Part shown: positions 1-7,584 of the stretch, in pieces | How positions within the stretch are numbered: position 1 is the stretch's first letter | How the letters are laid out: every line of letters starts with the position of its first letter | Assembly (NCBI GenBank): GCA_023436745.1 | Contig: JAEZHZ010000018.1 | Location: forward strand, 1-12,750 | Length of the DNA: 12,750 nucleotides | From: Pseudomonadota bacterium | GTDB lineage: Bacteria; Pseudomonadota; Alphaproteobacteria; Rhizobiales; Devosiaceae | Reading direction: 5' to 3' | The notes under the pieces: model-generated | Database searches by the model: none | The model's input: the letters and a program-made list of their open reading frames with translations, nothing else | Told to the model about the DNA's origin: nothing | Translations under genes and position numbers: made by a program

Positions 1-34
1 CACTGGGAGGAGCGCGCCCTTTTCGTTGTCCCGT

Positions 35-1201
35 TCATTTCGCTTCGTCGAAGGGGTGCCGCGTCAGCAGGACGACGAGGCCGATCACAAGGAGAACCGC
101 CCCCGAGGCAAACGCCACGCGAATACCCGCCACCTGAACCAGCCCCCCGATCACGAGCGGCGTGGCAATGCCGGCGAGAAAGGCCAGTTGCGACAGCGAG
201 GCCACGTTCGCCGCCGGCGGGCGGTCGGTCAGGCGCGCGGCAACCGATAGTGCCATGGGAAACAACGCGCTGGTACCGAACCCCAGCAGGAGCAGGCCGG
301 CCACAGCCACGACGACCTGGTTCGACAGCACCATGGCCGCGAGTCCGGCAGCCGCAGCGAGCATCATGATGACCGGCAGTCGCCGCGCGCCGAACCAGCG
401 GACGAGATTGGGGTAGCCGATCCTTCCGGCCGCCTGGCCCGCTGCCCATACGGCCACGGTGATGCCGACCGTTGCGGCACCGGCACCGTACCCATCCCTG
501 AGCAGGATGCCGGACCAGTCCGAGGCCGCGTTGTCGAGATAGAGCGATGCGCCACCGGCAAGGAACAGGATGATCACTGCCATGCTGGGCAGCACGATCC
601 TGCCCGGGTTGTCGGCTGCACTCCCCTCTCGCGGGGGGACGGTCTGCAACCCTCGTGTCGCCAGCAGTGCGACCAGCGTCGCCACCGGCAGCATCAGCAT
701 GAGATGGAGCCACGGAGCCACGCCCATGCTGCGGAACATCGCCCCCACGGCTCCCGCCAGCACCGTCGCAACGCTGTAGAACCCGTGGGCGCGCACCAGC
801 AGCTTGCGTCCGCTGAGCGCCTCCATGCGGTCGGCCTCTACATTGCCGGTCACTGCCAGCACGCCCTGCAGAGCCCCCGCCGCCGCCAGGGCCGCGAACA
901 GCATCCACTGGTTCGGGGACAGCGTGGCTGCGATCAGCGCCACGCCCAGCGCCGGCGTCACCACCCTGAAGCTGCCGGCGAAGCTGCTTTTCGCGGCATG
1001 GCGCGTACCGAAGGTGAACAGCAGCAGAATGCCGACTGGGTAGCCGCTGAGCCCCACGCCCAGTTGCCACCCCGCCAAACCAGCAGCCGCCTGCACGTCA
1101 GGTATCCGCGGGTACCAGCTGCCGAGCATCAGCGCGCAGGCGAAGAACGCCGCGTAGAGCCGAACCGACAATCCTTCCTGCTCAACCGCTTGCGCTGCCA
1201 T
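35..1201 (-). CDS. MFS transporter, YbjJ-like
   Basis: Inner-membrane major facilitator transporter of 388 residues, the usual length for a 12-helix MFS protein; the substrate cannot be told from sequence. Successive hydrophobic stretches alternate with short charged loops. Two stretches recall the E. coli YbjJ group: the first helix ends with GSWYPRIPDVQ, and the segment after helix 4 reads VEADRMEAL followed by RAHGFYS. The start is ATG at 1201; the Shine-Dalgarno match is poor (GGTGA well upstream). It lies 66 bases downstream of the SRPBCC gene on the same strand with no terminator between them, so it may be the third gene of the arsR operon, as an exporter under the same repressor. Family call firm, operon membership inferred. 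Confidence 0.88.
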   Translation of the reverse strand: MAAQAVEQEGLSVRLYAAFFACALMLGSWYPRIPDVQAAAGLAGWQLGVGLSGYPVGILLLFTFGTRHAAKSSFAGSFRVVTPALGVALIAATLSPNQWMLFAALAAAGALQGVLAVTGNVEADRMEALSGRKLLVRAHGFYSVATVLAGAVGAMFRSMGVAPWLHLMLMLPVATLVALLATRGLQTVPPREGSAADNPGRIVLPSMAVIILFLAGGASLYLDNAASDWSGILLRDGYGAGAATVGITVAVWAAGQAAGRIGYPNLVRWFGARRLPVIMMLAAAAGLAAMVLSNQVVVAVAGLLLLGFGTSALFPMALSVAARLTDRPPAANVASLSQLAFLAGIATPLVIGGLVQVAGIRVAFASGAVLLVIGLVVLLTRHPFDEAK

Positions 1202-1267
1202 GGTAGCAGTGAACTCACCGTCTGGCGTTGCGGTTCCCTGCCGCGCTGCAGACGGGGGGTGGTGCGC

Positions 1268-1747
1268 TCAGCCTGCCAGCCAGGCCTCCAACCCGTCGAG
1301 CGTCTGCAGCCCGTATTCGACAGCACCGAAGCCGATGGCCACCTGCCGGCGCTCGCGGCTTGGGTGCAACTGGCGCATGGTCAGGATGGTCTTGCCGTCC
1401 GACTGCTCGTCGAAGGTCACGACAACGCGGAACCGGTTCGGATCGCCGGGATCGGGCGTGCCGTGGTCCATCACGATGCGTTCGTCCGGAATGATCTCGA
1501 GGAACCGGATCAGGTTGGGGAAGCGTTGCGCCCTTCCCTCGAACTCGCCGACCATGTCGAAGCGCCACATCCCGCCTTCGCGAATGTCGGCCTCGTGCGA
1601 CTCGATCCGCAGATCCGTCGGCCCGAACCATTGCGCAAGGGCCCGGGGGTCTGTCCAGGCCGCGAACACCTTCTGCCTGGGGTGGTTCAGCAGCTTGACC
1701 AGTACGATCTCGCGCTCGATCGACCAGTCTTCCAGCAGGTTGGTCAT
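1268..1747 (-). CDS. SRPBCC / AHSA1-type protein in an arsR operon
   Basis: A 159-residue protein of the START/Bet v1-like SRPBCC superfamily, AHSA1 subgroup. The N-terminal part reads VKLLNHPRQKVFAAWTDP then LAQWFGP, the standard opening, followed by GGMWRFDM and a C-terminal helix. These proteins form a hydrophobic cavity; the ligand is unknown, and many members sit behind an ArsR-type repressor as here. I chose ATG at 1747 because it shares an ATGA overlap with the stop of arsR, indicating translational coupling; a longer in-frame reading would only overlap arsR. Either a ligand-binding or a stress protein is possible. Confidence 0.9.
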   Translation of the reverse strand: MTNLLEDWSIEREIVLVKLLNHPRQKVFAAWTDPRALAQWFGPTDLRIESHEADIREGGMWRFDMVGEFEGRAQRFPNLIRFLEIIPDERIVMDHGTPDPGDPNRFRVVVTFDEQSDGKTILTMRQLHPSRERRQVAIGFGAVEYGLQTLDGLEAWLAG

Positions 1748-2085
1748 GACGCTTTGTCCTTCTCGGCTTTGTCCAGATAGTCTTCCAGCCGGTCGAGCCG
1801 TGCGCTCCAGCGCCGGCGCTCCGCCTCCATCCATTCGGCCGCCTCGTCGAAGCGGGTCGGCACCAGCCGGCACCAGCGGCTGCGGCCCCGTTTCTCGCTG
1901 ACGATCATCCCGCAATCCTCCAGCACCTTCAGATGCTGTGCGAACGAAGGCAGCGCCATGTCGAAGGGCTCGGCCAGCACGCTCACGGGGACCTCGCCGG
2001 AGGCGAGACGCGACACCACAGCCCGGCGGGTCGGATCGCTGAGGGCATGAAATGCAAGGTCGAGAGGCGTGGAGTGATGAGGCAT
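1744..2085 (-). CDS. ArsR-family winged-helix repressor (non-metal, SdpR-like group)
   Basis: A 113-residue DNA-binding repressor. It opens with LDLAFHALSDPTRRAVVSRL, typical of the ArsR branch paired with SRPBCC genes. The recognition helix region is LPSFAQHLKVLEDCGMI and the wing is SEKRGRSRWCRL. The metal-binding CxC motif seen in helix 3 of metal sensors is replaced by VSVLAEPFD, so metal sensing is unlikely. I prefer the ATG at 2085, which has AAAGGA five bases upstream, over an ATG at 2106 without a good Shine-Dalgarno sequence. It overlaps the SRPBCC start by four bases. Two dyads in the divergent upstream gap are its probable operators, implying control of itself and of the divergent reductase-like gene. 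Confidence 0.9.
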   Translation of the reverse strand: MPHHSTPLDLAFHALSDPTRRAVVSRLASGEVPVSVLAEPFDMALPSFAQHLKVLEDCGMIVSEKRGRSRWCRLVPTRFDEAAEWMEAERRRWSARLDRLEDYLDKAEKDKAS

Positions 2086-2126
2086 GGCTTCCTTTAGTTC
2101 GCGCATACCCCACCGGTCAACGAAAA

Positions 2127-2142
2127 TAAGGCACTTGCCTTA
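2127..2142. promoter_or_regulatory. Putative ArsR operator 1
   Basis: TAAGGCACTTGCCTTA is a perfect dyad: arms TAAGGCA and TGCCTTA around CT. It overlaps the -35 element proposed for the rightward gene. A 15-base core differing by one base recurs 34 bases downstream. Repressor assignment is inferred from position between arsR and its divergent neighbour. Confidence 0.72.
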
Positions 2143-2163
2143 GTGTTAGCCGATCAATACAAA
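2135..2163 (+). promoter_or_regulatory. Promoter of the DHFR-like gene
   Basis: TTGCCT (2135-2140), 17-base spacer, TACAAA (2158-2163): a fair housekeeping-sigma match. The predicted start near 2170 is inside operator 2 and the -35 is inside operator 1. The leftward arsR promoter is less clear; GTGCCT-N17-CACTAA on the minus strand is a weak option. Confidence 0.5.
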
Positions 2164-2176
2164 GGCACTCGCCTTA
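2161..2176. promoter_or_regulatory. Putative ArsR operator 2
   Basis: AAAGGCACTCGCCTTA repeats operator 1 (AAGGCACTYGCCTTA in both). The centres are 34 bases apart, a little over three helical turns. It covers the end of the -10 element and the likely transcription start of the rightward gene, a position suited to repression. Confidence 0.7.
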
Positions 2177-2224
2177 CTATCGCGGCCACCGCGGGTGGCC
2201 AGGCTAGAAACACAGGAGGCCGCC

Positions 2225-2866
2225 TTGGCCGTACGCGTTGACTTGATGGTATCCCTCGATGGCTTTGCCACCACCACTGACCAGACCCCGGAAAATCCCT
2301 TTGGCGAGGACTGGTCGCGCCTGACACAGGCCTATGTCTCTACCCGGACTTTTCGTCAGCGCGTGCTCAAGCAGACCGATGGCGGCGGCACGACCGGAGT
2401 GGATGAACGCTACGCACAGGCCTACTTCGACGGCATCGGGGCCGAAATCCTCGGCGCCGGAATGTTTGGGCTGCATAGCCACCCGGACGATCCGGAGTGG
2501 AAGGGCTGGTGGGGCGACGAGCCGCCATTCCGGGTCCCGGTGTTCGTACTGACCCACCAGCAGCGGCCACCGCTCGAAATGGCGGGCGGCACCACCTTCC
2601 ACTTCATTGAGGCCTCGCCCGAAGAGGCCCTGCGCCGGGCCACCGCCGCAGCCGGAGGCATGGACGTCCGGATCGGCGGAGGCCCGAGCGTAGTGCGCGA
2701 ATACCTCAGGGCCGGTCTCGTTGACCGCCTGCACGTGGCCATTGCACCGATCCTGCTCGGCAGCGGTATCCGCCTGTGGGATGGCCTGCGCGGCCTTGAG
2801 GGAGGCTATGCCGTTCACTCAGAAACGGCAGAAAGCGGCACCATCCACCTCACCTTCAGCCGCTGA
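2225..2866 (+). CDS. Dihydrofolate reductase family protein (RibD C-terminal domain)
   Basis: A 213-residue cytoplasmic NAD(P)H-dependent reductase-type fold, as in the RibD C-terminal domain. Supporting stretches are DLMVSLDGFA at the N-terminus, VFVLTHQ in the middle, the nucleotide-site signature DVRIGGGPSVVREYLRAGLV, and DRLHVAIAPILLGSGIRLWD near the end. The true substrate is unknown; such stand-alone proteins are common accessory reductases. I chose TTG at 2225 because CAGGAGG (2213-2219) sits five bases upstream. A GTG at 2195 is also in frame but would lie close behind the operator with no Shine-Dalgarno sequence. Divergent from arsR and probably repressed by it. It converges on the PQQ dehydrogenase gene with 15 bases between the stops. 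Confidence 0.9.
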   Translation: MAVRVDLMVSLDGFATTTDQTPENPFGEDWSRLTQAYVSTRTFRQRVLKQTDGGGTTGVDERYAQAYFDGIGAEILGAGMFGLHSHPDDPEWKGWWGDEPPFRVPVFVLTHQQRPPLEMAGGTTFHFIEASPEEALRRATAAAGGMDVRIGGGPSVVREYLRAGLVDRLHVAIAPILLGSGIRLWDGLRGLEGGYAVHSETAESGTIHLTFSR

Positions 2867-2881
2867 CCGCGCTGGCAGCGC

Positions 2882-4021
2882 CTAATCCTCGGGCACGATC
2901 CGGATCAGACGGCCGTTCTCTGCGTCGGTCAGCACATAGACCGCGCCGTCCGGCCCGACCTGCACGTCACGGATGCGCCCGAGTTCCCCCGAGAACAGCC
3001 GCTCCTCGTTCACCACCTCGTCGCCCTCCACGTCGAGCCTGACCAGCACGTGCCCGCTCAGCCCGCCGGTCAGCAGGTCGCCCTGCCACTCAGGGAACAG
3101 GCTCCCCTCATAGAAGGCCAGTCCCGAGGGCGAGATGGAGGGATCCCAATGGCGGAGCGGCTGCTCGAGCCCCTCCTTCTCCGTCCCCTCCCCGATCGGC
3201 AGGCCGGAATAGTCGACACCGTAGGTAATGACCGGCCAGCCATAGTTCCCGCCGGCCACCGGCCGGTTGACCTCGTCACCGCCCCGCGCGCCATGCTCCA
3301 CGGTGAACAGCGCGCCGTCCTGCTGCCTGATTGCCGCCCCTTGCGGGTTGCGATGACCGATACTCCAGAACTCCGGCGCCCAGCCGTCCAGCCTGGGATT
3401 GTCCTCCGGCACTGATCCATCAGGGCCAATGCGCACGACCCCGCCCGCCAGGTCCCCCGGATCCTGCGCCCGCTCCGCGACTCCGCGGTCGCCGAGGGTG
3501 ACGAACAGGTTGCCGTCGGGAGCCACCACGATGCGGGAGCCGAAGTGGCGGTCCGAATTGCTGTAGTTGTTCATCCGGAAGATCACCTCCTGATCCTCCA
3601 GCCTGCCGCCATTCCCCTCGCGCACCAGCGTGGCCGCCATCACGGCCGTGCCGGTGCCCCGCTGCAGGCCCGCAGCCCTCGCCGGCTCGGCATAGCTGAG
3701 ATAGAGCCGCCCGCTGGTCGCGAAGTCCGGCGCCAGTTCCACGTCGAGCAGTCCTCCCTGCCCGCGTGCCACCACCTCCGGCACACCCTCGATCGCAGGT
3801 CCCACCACTCCGTCTGCGACGATCCGCAACTGCCCGTCGCGCTCGGTCACCAGCATGGCTCCGTCCGGCAGGAAGCCCAGCCCCCAGGGATGGTTCAACC
3901 CCTCTGCAACCACCGTCGCCGCCAGCACGCCCGCACTGCTTTCCACCGTCTGCGCCAAGGCCGGATCGGGCGCCATAAGCATTCCCGTGACGGCAGCCAG
4001 CATGATCCGGGCTCGAGGCAT
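2882..4021 (-). CDS. Secreted PQQ-dependent aldose sugar dehydrogenase (YliI/sGDH-like)
   Basis: A 379-residue six-bladed beta-propeller quinoprotein expected to oxidise aldose sugars in the periplasm with PQQ as cofactor. Residues 1-23 form a signal peptide: RAR, a hydrophobic core, then PALA before Q24. Family stretches follow in order: LNHPWGLGFLPDG, MLVTERDGQL, GGLLDVELAPDF, FGSRIVVAPDG with LFVTLGDRG, EFWSIGHRNPQG, FTVEHGARGGDEVN, NYGWPVITYG, ISPSGLAFYEG, IRDVQVGPDGAVYVLTDAENG. I chose ATG at 4021 because AGAGGAGAG lies just upstream and the signal peptide then starts correctly; an in-frame ATG at 4078 would add 19 residues ahead of it. Divergent from greA. No PQQ biosynthesis gene is in the window. 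Confidence 0.92.
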   Translation of the reverse strand: MPRARIMLAAVTGMLMAPDPALAQTVESSAGVLAATVVAEGLNHPWGLGFLPDGAMLVTERDGQLRIVADGVVGPAIEGVPEVVARGQGGLLDVELAPDFATSGRLYLSYAEPARAAGLQRGTGTAVMAATLVREGNGGRLEDQEVIFRMNNYSNSDRHFGSRIVVAPDGNLFVTLGDRGVAERAQDPGDLAGGVVRIGPDGSVPEDNPRLDGWAPEFWSIGHRNPQGAAIRQQDGALFTVEHGARGGDEVNRPVAGGNYGWPVITYGVDYSGLPIGEGTEKEGLEQPLRHWDPSISPSGLAFYEGSLFPEWQGDLLTGGLSGHVLVRLDVEGDEVVNEERLFSGELGRIRDVQVGPDGAVYVLTDAENGRLIRIVPED

Positions 4022-4087
4022 GTCGCTCTCCTCTGCAAAACACTTGAACAGTCGTGTGGACAGGGCCATGTTACTCATACACCCCGC

Positions 4088-4116
4088 TTGACCGGAACGC
4101 GTCGGGCGGGCAACTT
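4088..4116 (+). promoter_or_regulatory. Candidate greA promoter
   Basis: TTGACC (4088-4093), 17-base spacer, CAACTT (4111-4116). The -35 is good and the -10 is poor. It leaves a 5' leader of about 90 bases before greA. Confidence 0.4.
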
Positions 4117-4212
4117 GCGTCCATCTCCCCCAAAAACTTGTCGTGAAGCTGATGCCGAACGTGTTTGGCGAGGAGATGGCTATGTTTTTGCCGGCCCTGG
4201 GAGGGCAGACGA

Positions 4213-4686
4213 ATGGACAAGATCCCCATGACGGTTCAGGGCCACAAGGCCCTTGCCGCTGAGTTTGAGCATCGCACCAGCAATGAGCGCCGTCGGATCA
4301 TCGACGCCATCGCCGAAGCGCGCGCTCATGGCGATCTTTCCGAGAACGCCGAGTATTCGGCCGCCAAGGAACAGCAGAGCCTCAACGAGGGCCGCATCAA
4401 GGAACTCGAGACCATCCTGGCGCTCGCCGACATCATCGATGTCACCAAGCTGTCGAGCGACACCGTGACGTTCGGTGCGACCGTGACCTTCCTCGACGAG
4501 GACACCGAGGAAGAGAAGACCTATCAGGTCGTGGGCGACCCCGAGGCCGACGCTTCGGCCGGCCGCATCTCCATCTCGTCCCCCATTGCCCGCGCCATGA
4601 TCGGCAAGGCGGTGGGTGATTCGTTCGAGGTGGCCGCTCCCGGCGGTGCCCGCAGCTACGAAATCCTCAAGATCCGGTATGTCTGA
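4213..4686 (+). CDS. greA: Transcript cleavage factor GreA
   Basis: A 157-residue elongation factor that inserts into the RNA polymerase secondary channel and stimulates cleavage of backtracked RNA. Residues 1-75 form the coiled coil. Its tip carries AHGDLSENAEYSAAKEQQ with the two acidic residues D41 and E44 at the standard positions. The C-terminal FKBP-like domain includes EDTEEEKTYQVVGDPEAD and GRISISSPIARAMIGK. Length equals that of typical GreA. ATG at 4213 is chosen because the family begins M-D-K-x-P-M-T and GGGAGGG lies about eight bases upstream; a start at 4165 would add 16 alien residues. It precedes trxB by 158 bases. Confidence 0.97.
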   Translation: MDKIPMTVQGHKALAAEFEHRTSNERRRIIDAIAEARAHGDLSENAEYSAAKEQQSLNEGRIKELETILALADIIDVTKLSSDTVTFGATVTFLDEDTEEEKTYQVVGDPEADASAGRISISSPIARAMIGKAVGDSFEVAAPGGARSYEILKIRYV

Positions 4687-4750
4687 CGGCCGTTTGCCGG
4701 CCCGGCACCCGTTTTGGGTGTGACAAATCCGTCTGATCCACAACCTGCTG

Positions 4751-4769
4751 CCCGCCGGGGAGCGGGTTT
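4751..4769 (+). terminator. Weak hairpin after greA
   Basis: Stem CCCGC/GCGGG with a six-base loop, then only three T residues. It may attenuate transcription between greA and trxB; too weak for a confident terminator. Confidence 0.25.
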
Positions 4770-4772
4770 GCC

Positions 4773-4801
4773 TTGAAAGTAGCAGTGCTCGCCCCTTAAC
4801 T
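4773..4801 (+). promoter_or_regulatory. Candidate trxB promoter
   Basis: TTGAAA (4773-4778), 17-base spacer, TTAACT (4796-4801). The -35 is strong, the -10 weak. Predicted start near 4808, 37 bases before the trxB ATG. Confidence 0.45.
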
Positions 4802-4844
4802 AGCGTTAGAGGGAGAGGTTCTGCCTTTGTTGGAGAGCGTCGCG

Positions 4845-5795
4845 ATGCACGCGAAAGTCATCATCATCGGGTCTGGCCCCGCCGGCTACACGGCTGCGAT
4901 CTACGCTGCCCGCGCCATGCTGGAGCCTGTGATGATCCAGGGCCTGCAGCCCGGAGGGCAGCTGACCATCACCACCGACGTCGAGAACTACCCCGGCTTC
5001 GCCGACGTGATCCAGGGCCCCTGGCTCATGGACCAGATGAAGGCGCAGGCCGAGCATGTCGGCACGAGGATCGTTAACGACATCATCGTGTCGGTGGATT
5101 TCGATCGCCGGCCCTTCGTTCTCACCGGTGACAGTGGCGATACCTACACCGCCGACAGCCTGATCATCGCGACCGGCGCCCAGGCCAAGTGGCTCGGTCT
5201 CCCCTCGGAATCCAAGTTCCAGGGCTTCGGCGTCTCCGCCTGCGCCACCTGCGACGGCTTCTTCTACCGCGGCAAGCAGGTGCTGGTCGTCGGCGGCGGC
5301 AACACCGCCGTCGAGGAAGCCCTGTTCCTCACCAATTTCGCCGAGAAGGTGATCCTGGTGCACCGCCGCAACGAGTTCCGCGCCGAGCGCATCCTGCAGG
5401 AGCGCCTGTTCAAGAACCCAAAGATCGAAGTGCGCTGGAACACCGAGGTCGACGAGATCGGCGGCGCAGCCATGCCCCCGTCCGTGAACTCGGTCACCCT
5501 GCGCGATCTGAGCACCGGACGCACCTACGAGCAGCCGATCGATGGGGTCTTCGTCGCCATCGGCCACGCCCCGGCGACGTCGATCTTCGCCGGCAAGCTC
5601 GACATGAAGCCCGGCGGCTACCTGCAGGTGAAGCCCGGCACCACCCAGACCAATGTCCCCGGTGTCTTCGCGGCGGGCGACGTCACCGACGACGTCTACC
5701 GCCAGGCCATCACCGCAGCCGGGATGGGCTGCATGGCAGCGCTCGAGGCCGAGCGATACCTGGCCGAACACGAACTGGCAGAAGCGGCGGAGTAG
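4845..5795 (+). CDS. trxB: Thioredoxin-disulfide reductase
   Basis: A 316-residue cytoplasmic flavoprotein that passes electrons from NADPH through FAD and a redox-active disulfide to thioredoxin. FAD-binding GSGPAG is at residues 9-14. The active-site disulfide is C133-A-T-C136 in SACATCDGFF. The NADPH site has GGGNTA at 150-155 and HRRNEFRA around 173-180. The second FAD motif GVFAAGDV is at 273-280. I chose ATG at 4845 (GGAGAG seven bases upstream); a TTG at 4827 with its own purine-rich stretch is an alternative adding six residues. It is followed after 37 bases by lsrB, an arrangement I recall from rhizobia, which suggests co-transcription of a redox enzyme with a redox-linked regulator. 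Confidence 0.97.
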   Translation: MHAKVIIIGSGPAGYTAAIYAARAMLEPVMIQGLQPGGQLTITTDVENYPGFADVIQGPWLMDQMKAQAEHVGTRIVNDIIVSVDFDRRPFVLTGDSGDTYTADSLIIATGAQAKWLGLPSESKFQGFGVSACATCDGFFYRGKQVLVVGGGNTAVEEALFLTNFAEKVILVHRRNEFRAERILQERLFKNPKIEVRWNTEVDEIGGAAMPPSVNSVTLRDLSTGRTYEQPIDGVFVAIGHAPATSIFAGKLDMKPGGYLQVKPGTTQTNVPGVFAAGDVTDDVYRQAITAAGMGCMAALEAERYLAEHELAEAAE

Positions 5796-5832
5796 GACCG
5801 CTCAAGACCCCAACCAAAGGCGTCACAAAGAA

Positions 5833-6726
5833 ATGCTCGACTGGGACAAGCTGAGGATCTTCCACACGGCCGCTGAGTCGGGCAGCTTCACGCATGCCGC
5901 GGAAAAACTGGGCATGAGCCAGTCGGCGGTCTCCCGCCAGATCTCCGCTCTCGAGGACGATCTGGGGCTCAAGCTCTTCATCCGCCACGCGCGCGGGCTG
6001 GTCCTCACCGAGGTCGGCGAGCAGTTGTTCCGCACCGCCCACCGCATGCACTGGGAACTGCAGCAGGTCGAGACGCAGATGTCGGAGTCCCAGGACGTTC
6101 CGACCGGCCCGCTGATCGTCACCACCACCGTCGGCATCGGCTCCACCTGGCTCTCCTCGCGGCTTGACGAGTTCCTCAAGCTCTATCCGCTGATCCAGCT
6201 CGAGATCCGCCTCAACGACGCCGAGCTCGACCTCGCCATGCGCGAGGCGGACGTCGCCATCCGCCTGCACCGCCCGAACCAGTCGGAGATGATCCAGCGC
6301 AAGCTGTTCACGGTGCATAACCACTTCTACGCGTCCAATTCCTATGTCGAGGAGCACGGCATGCCCTCCTCGCCGGAGGATCTCGACAACCATCGCATCA
6401 TCAGCTTCGGCGAGCCGGTGCCCTCCTATCTCGGGGACATCAACTATCTCGAGCGCATGGGCCGCTCCGACTCGAGCCCCCGCCGCGCCGTTCTCAAGGT
6501 CAATGCCATCTACGGCATGATGCAGGCCTGTCGCGCCGGCATCGGCATCGCCATGCTGCCCGCCTACGTCACCGAGAAGGAAGACGGTCTGGTTCAGGTG
6601 CTGCCGGAGATCGAACTGCCGGCCTACGAGGCCTATTTCGTCTACCCGCCGGCCCTCAAGAACTCCAAGCGTGTCGGCGTCTTCCGCGACTTCCTCGTCG
6701 GCAAGGCCCGCGAGTGGAGCTTCTAG
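5833..6726 (+). CDS. lsrB: LysR-type regulator LsrB/VtlR
   Basis: A 297-residue LysR-family transcription factor. The N-terminal winged helix (about 1-60) begins MLDWDKLRIFHTAAESGSFT and continues MSQSAVSRQISALEDDLG and RHARGLVLTE, nearly the rhizobial LsrB/Brucella VtlR sequence. The effector domain includes ELDLAMREADVAIRL and QRKLFTVH, and ends RVGVFRDFLVGKAREWSF. Its only cysteine is C233 (GMMQACRAGIG). S. meliloti LsrB is reported to sense oxidation through effector-domain cysteines; whether C233 aligns with the key one needs an alignment. VtlR in Brucella is known to activate the sRNA AbcR2 and small-protein genes. The ATG at 5833 matches the family start but has only a weak AAAG upstream, perhaps relying on coupling to trxB. 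Probable regulator of the sRNA array downstream (inference). Confidence 0.93.
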   Translation: MLDWDKLRIFHTAAESGSFTHAAEKLGMSQSAVSRQISALEDDLGLKLFIRHARGLVLTEVGEQLFRTAHRMHWELQQVETQMSESQDVPTGPLIVTTTVGIGSTWLSSRLDEFLKLYPLIQLEIRLNDAELDLAMREADVAIRLHRPNQSEMIQRKLFTVHNHFYASNSYVEEHGMPSSPEDLDNHRIISFGEPVPSYLGDINYLERMGRSDSSPRRAVLKVNAIYGMMQACRAGIGIAMLPAYVTEKEDGLVQVLPEIELPAYEAYFVYPPALKNSKRVGVFRDFLVGKAREWSF

Positions 6727-6750
6727 ACCTCTCGCTGTCGCAGACCCATT

Positions 6751-6776
6751 GCGAGCCGGTGGAACGGCAGGCTCGC
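6751..6776 (+). other. Hairpin between lsrB and the HAD gene
   Basis: GCGAGCC (6751-6757) pairs with GGCTCGC (6770-6776) around a 12-base loop. No T-run follows, so it is not a standard terminator; it could stabilise the lsrB 3' end or shield the HAD leader. Confidence 0.3.
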
Positions 6777-6794
6777 TGATTACGGGGCACCATC

Positions 6795-7493
6795 ATGCCG
6801 CGCATCACCACCATTGCCTTCGATGCAGACGATACGCTCTGGCAGAACGAGCAGTTCTTCCGCATCACCGAAGATCGGTTCGTGGCCCTGCTCGCCGGTT
6901 ACACCGATGCGCCCGACCTGCGGGAACGCCTGATCGCCTCCGTTACCCGCAATCTCGACTTCTACGGCTTCGGCAGCAAGGGGTTCGCCCTGTCGATGAT
7001 CGAGACGGCGCTTGAGGTGACCGAGCACCGCGTGCCCGGCACGGTGATCGCCGAACTGCTCGCCGCGGGACGCGAACTGCTCACCTACCCTGTCGAGACC
7101 TTGCCGCATGTGGATGCGGCTCTTGCCGCCCTCGAACCGGACTACCGGCTGATCCTCGTGACCAAGGGCGACGTGTTCGATCAGGAACGCAAGCTCGCCG
7201 CATCCGGCCTCGCCGACTACTTCGCAGCGGTGGAAATCGTCAGCGACAAGTCGCCAGCCACTTATGCCCGCATCTTCGAGCGCCACACTGAAGGCGCCGA
7301 GCACACCGCCATGGTCGGCAATTCTCTGCGCTCCGACATCATTCCGGCCCTCGAAGCCGGCGCGGCTGCCATATACGTGCCGCATGAGCTCACCTGGGCG
7401 TGGGAGCGGGCGGAGGAGCCGGACCATCCGCGCTATGCGCGCATTGCAACTCTCGGCGACCTGCCGGCCGCTCTGGGCATGCTGTCCGCCTGA
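6795..7493 (+). CDS. HAD-superfamily hydrolase
   Basis: A 232-residue cytoplasmic phosphatase-type hydrolase with all four HAD motifs. Motif I is FDADDTLW with nucleophile D10 and acid/base D12. Motif II is T123 in LILVTKGD. Motif III is K152 in SDKSP. Motif IV is GNSLRSD at 175-181. A helical cap domain lies between motifs I and II (roughly residues 16-95). The substrate cannot be inferred. ATG at 6795 is the first start of the frame; the Shine-Dalgarno match (GGGGCA) is poor. It sits 68 bases after lsrB on the same strand. No terminator with a T-run is seen between its stop and the first sRNA promoter. Confidence 0.9.
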   Translation: MPRITTIAFDADDTLWQNEQFFRITEDRFVALLAGYTDAPDLRERLIASVTRNLDFYGFGSKGFALSMIETALEVTEHRVPGTVIAELLAAGRELLTYPVETLPHVDAALAALEPDYRLILVTKGDVFDQERKLAASGLADYFAAVEIVSDKSPATYARIFERHTEGAEHTAMVGNSLRSDIIPALEAGAAAIYVPHELTWAWERAEEPDHPRYARIATLGDLPAALGMLSA

Positions 7494-7522
7494 CGCCTGC
7501 CGCTGAATTCACATGCAGGTGT

Positions 7523-7578
7523 TGCATGGCGAATATGCACCCTGCCCGGTTGTTGAGCAGAAGAATCATACCTATATG
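7523..7578 (+). promoter_or_regulatory. sRNA-1 promoter with upstream box
   Basis: Upstream dyad TGCAT (7523-7527), 7 bases, ATGCA (7535-7539), containing GCATGGC at 7524. Then -35 TTGTTG (7550-7555), 17-base spacer, -10 TATATG (7573-7578). The dyad is itself flanked by GCAGG (7515-7519) and CCTGC (7541-7545), making a longer imperfect inverted repeat. The dyad centre falls near -54 from the predicted start at about 7585. The other three units have the same geometry. Confidence 0.75.
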
Positions 7579-7584
7579 GGCCTC

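Noticed and set aside
704..1780. A 358-codon frame on the plus strand
   Set aside because: It lies antisense to the MFS and SRPBCC genes, whose protein families are clear; high GC keeps such shadow frames open.
2869..2881. GCGCT-GGC-AGCGC hairpin between the convergent DHFR-like and PQQ genes as a terminator
   Set aside because: Only five base pairs and no T-run on either strand.
4094..4121. GGAAC...CGTC as an EcfG general-stress promoter before greA
   Set aside because: The spacing is 19 bases and the second half is CGTC rather than CGTT; the ordinary TTGACC-N17-CAACTT reading is as good.
5833..7493. trxB-lsrB-HAD as a mobile or horizontally acquired island
   Set aside because: Base composition and codon use match the surroundings and the gene order looks like ordinary chromosome of this group.
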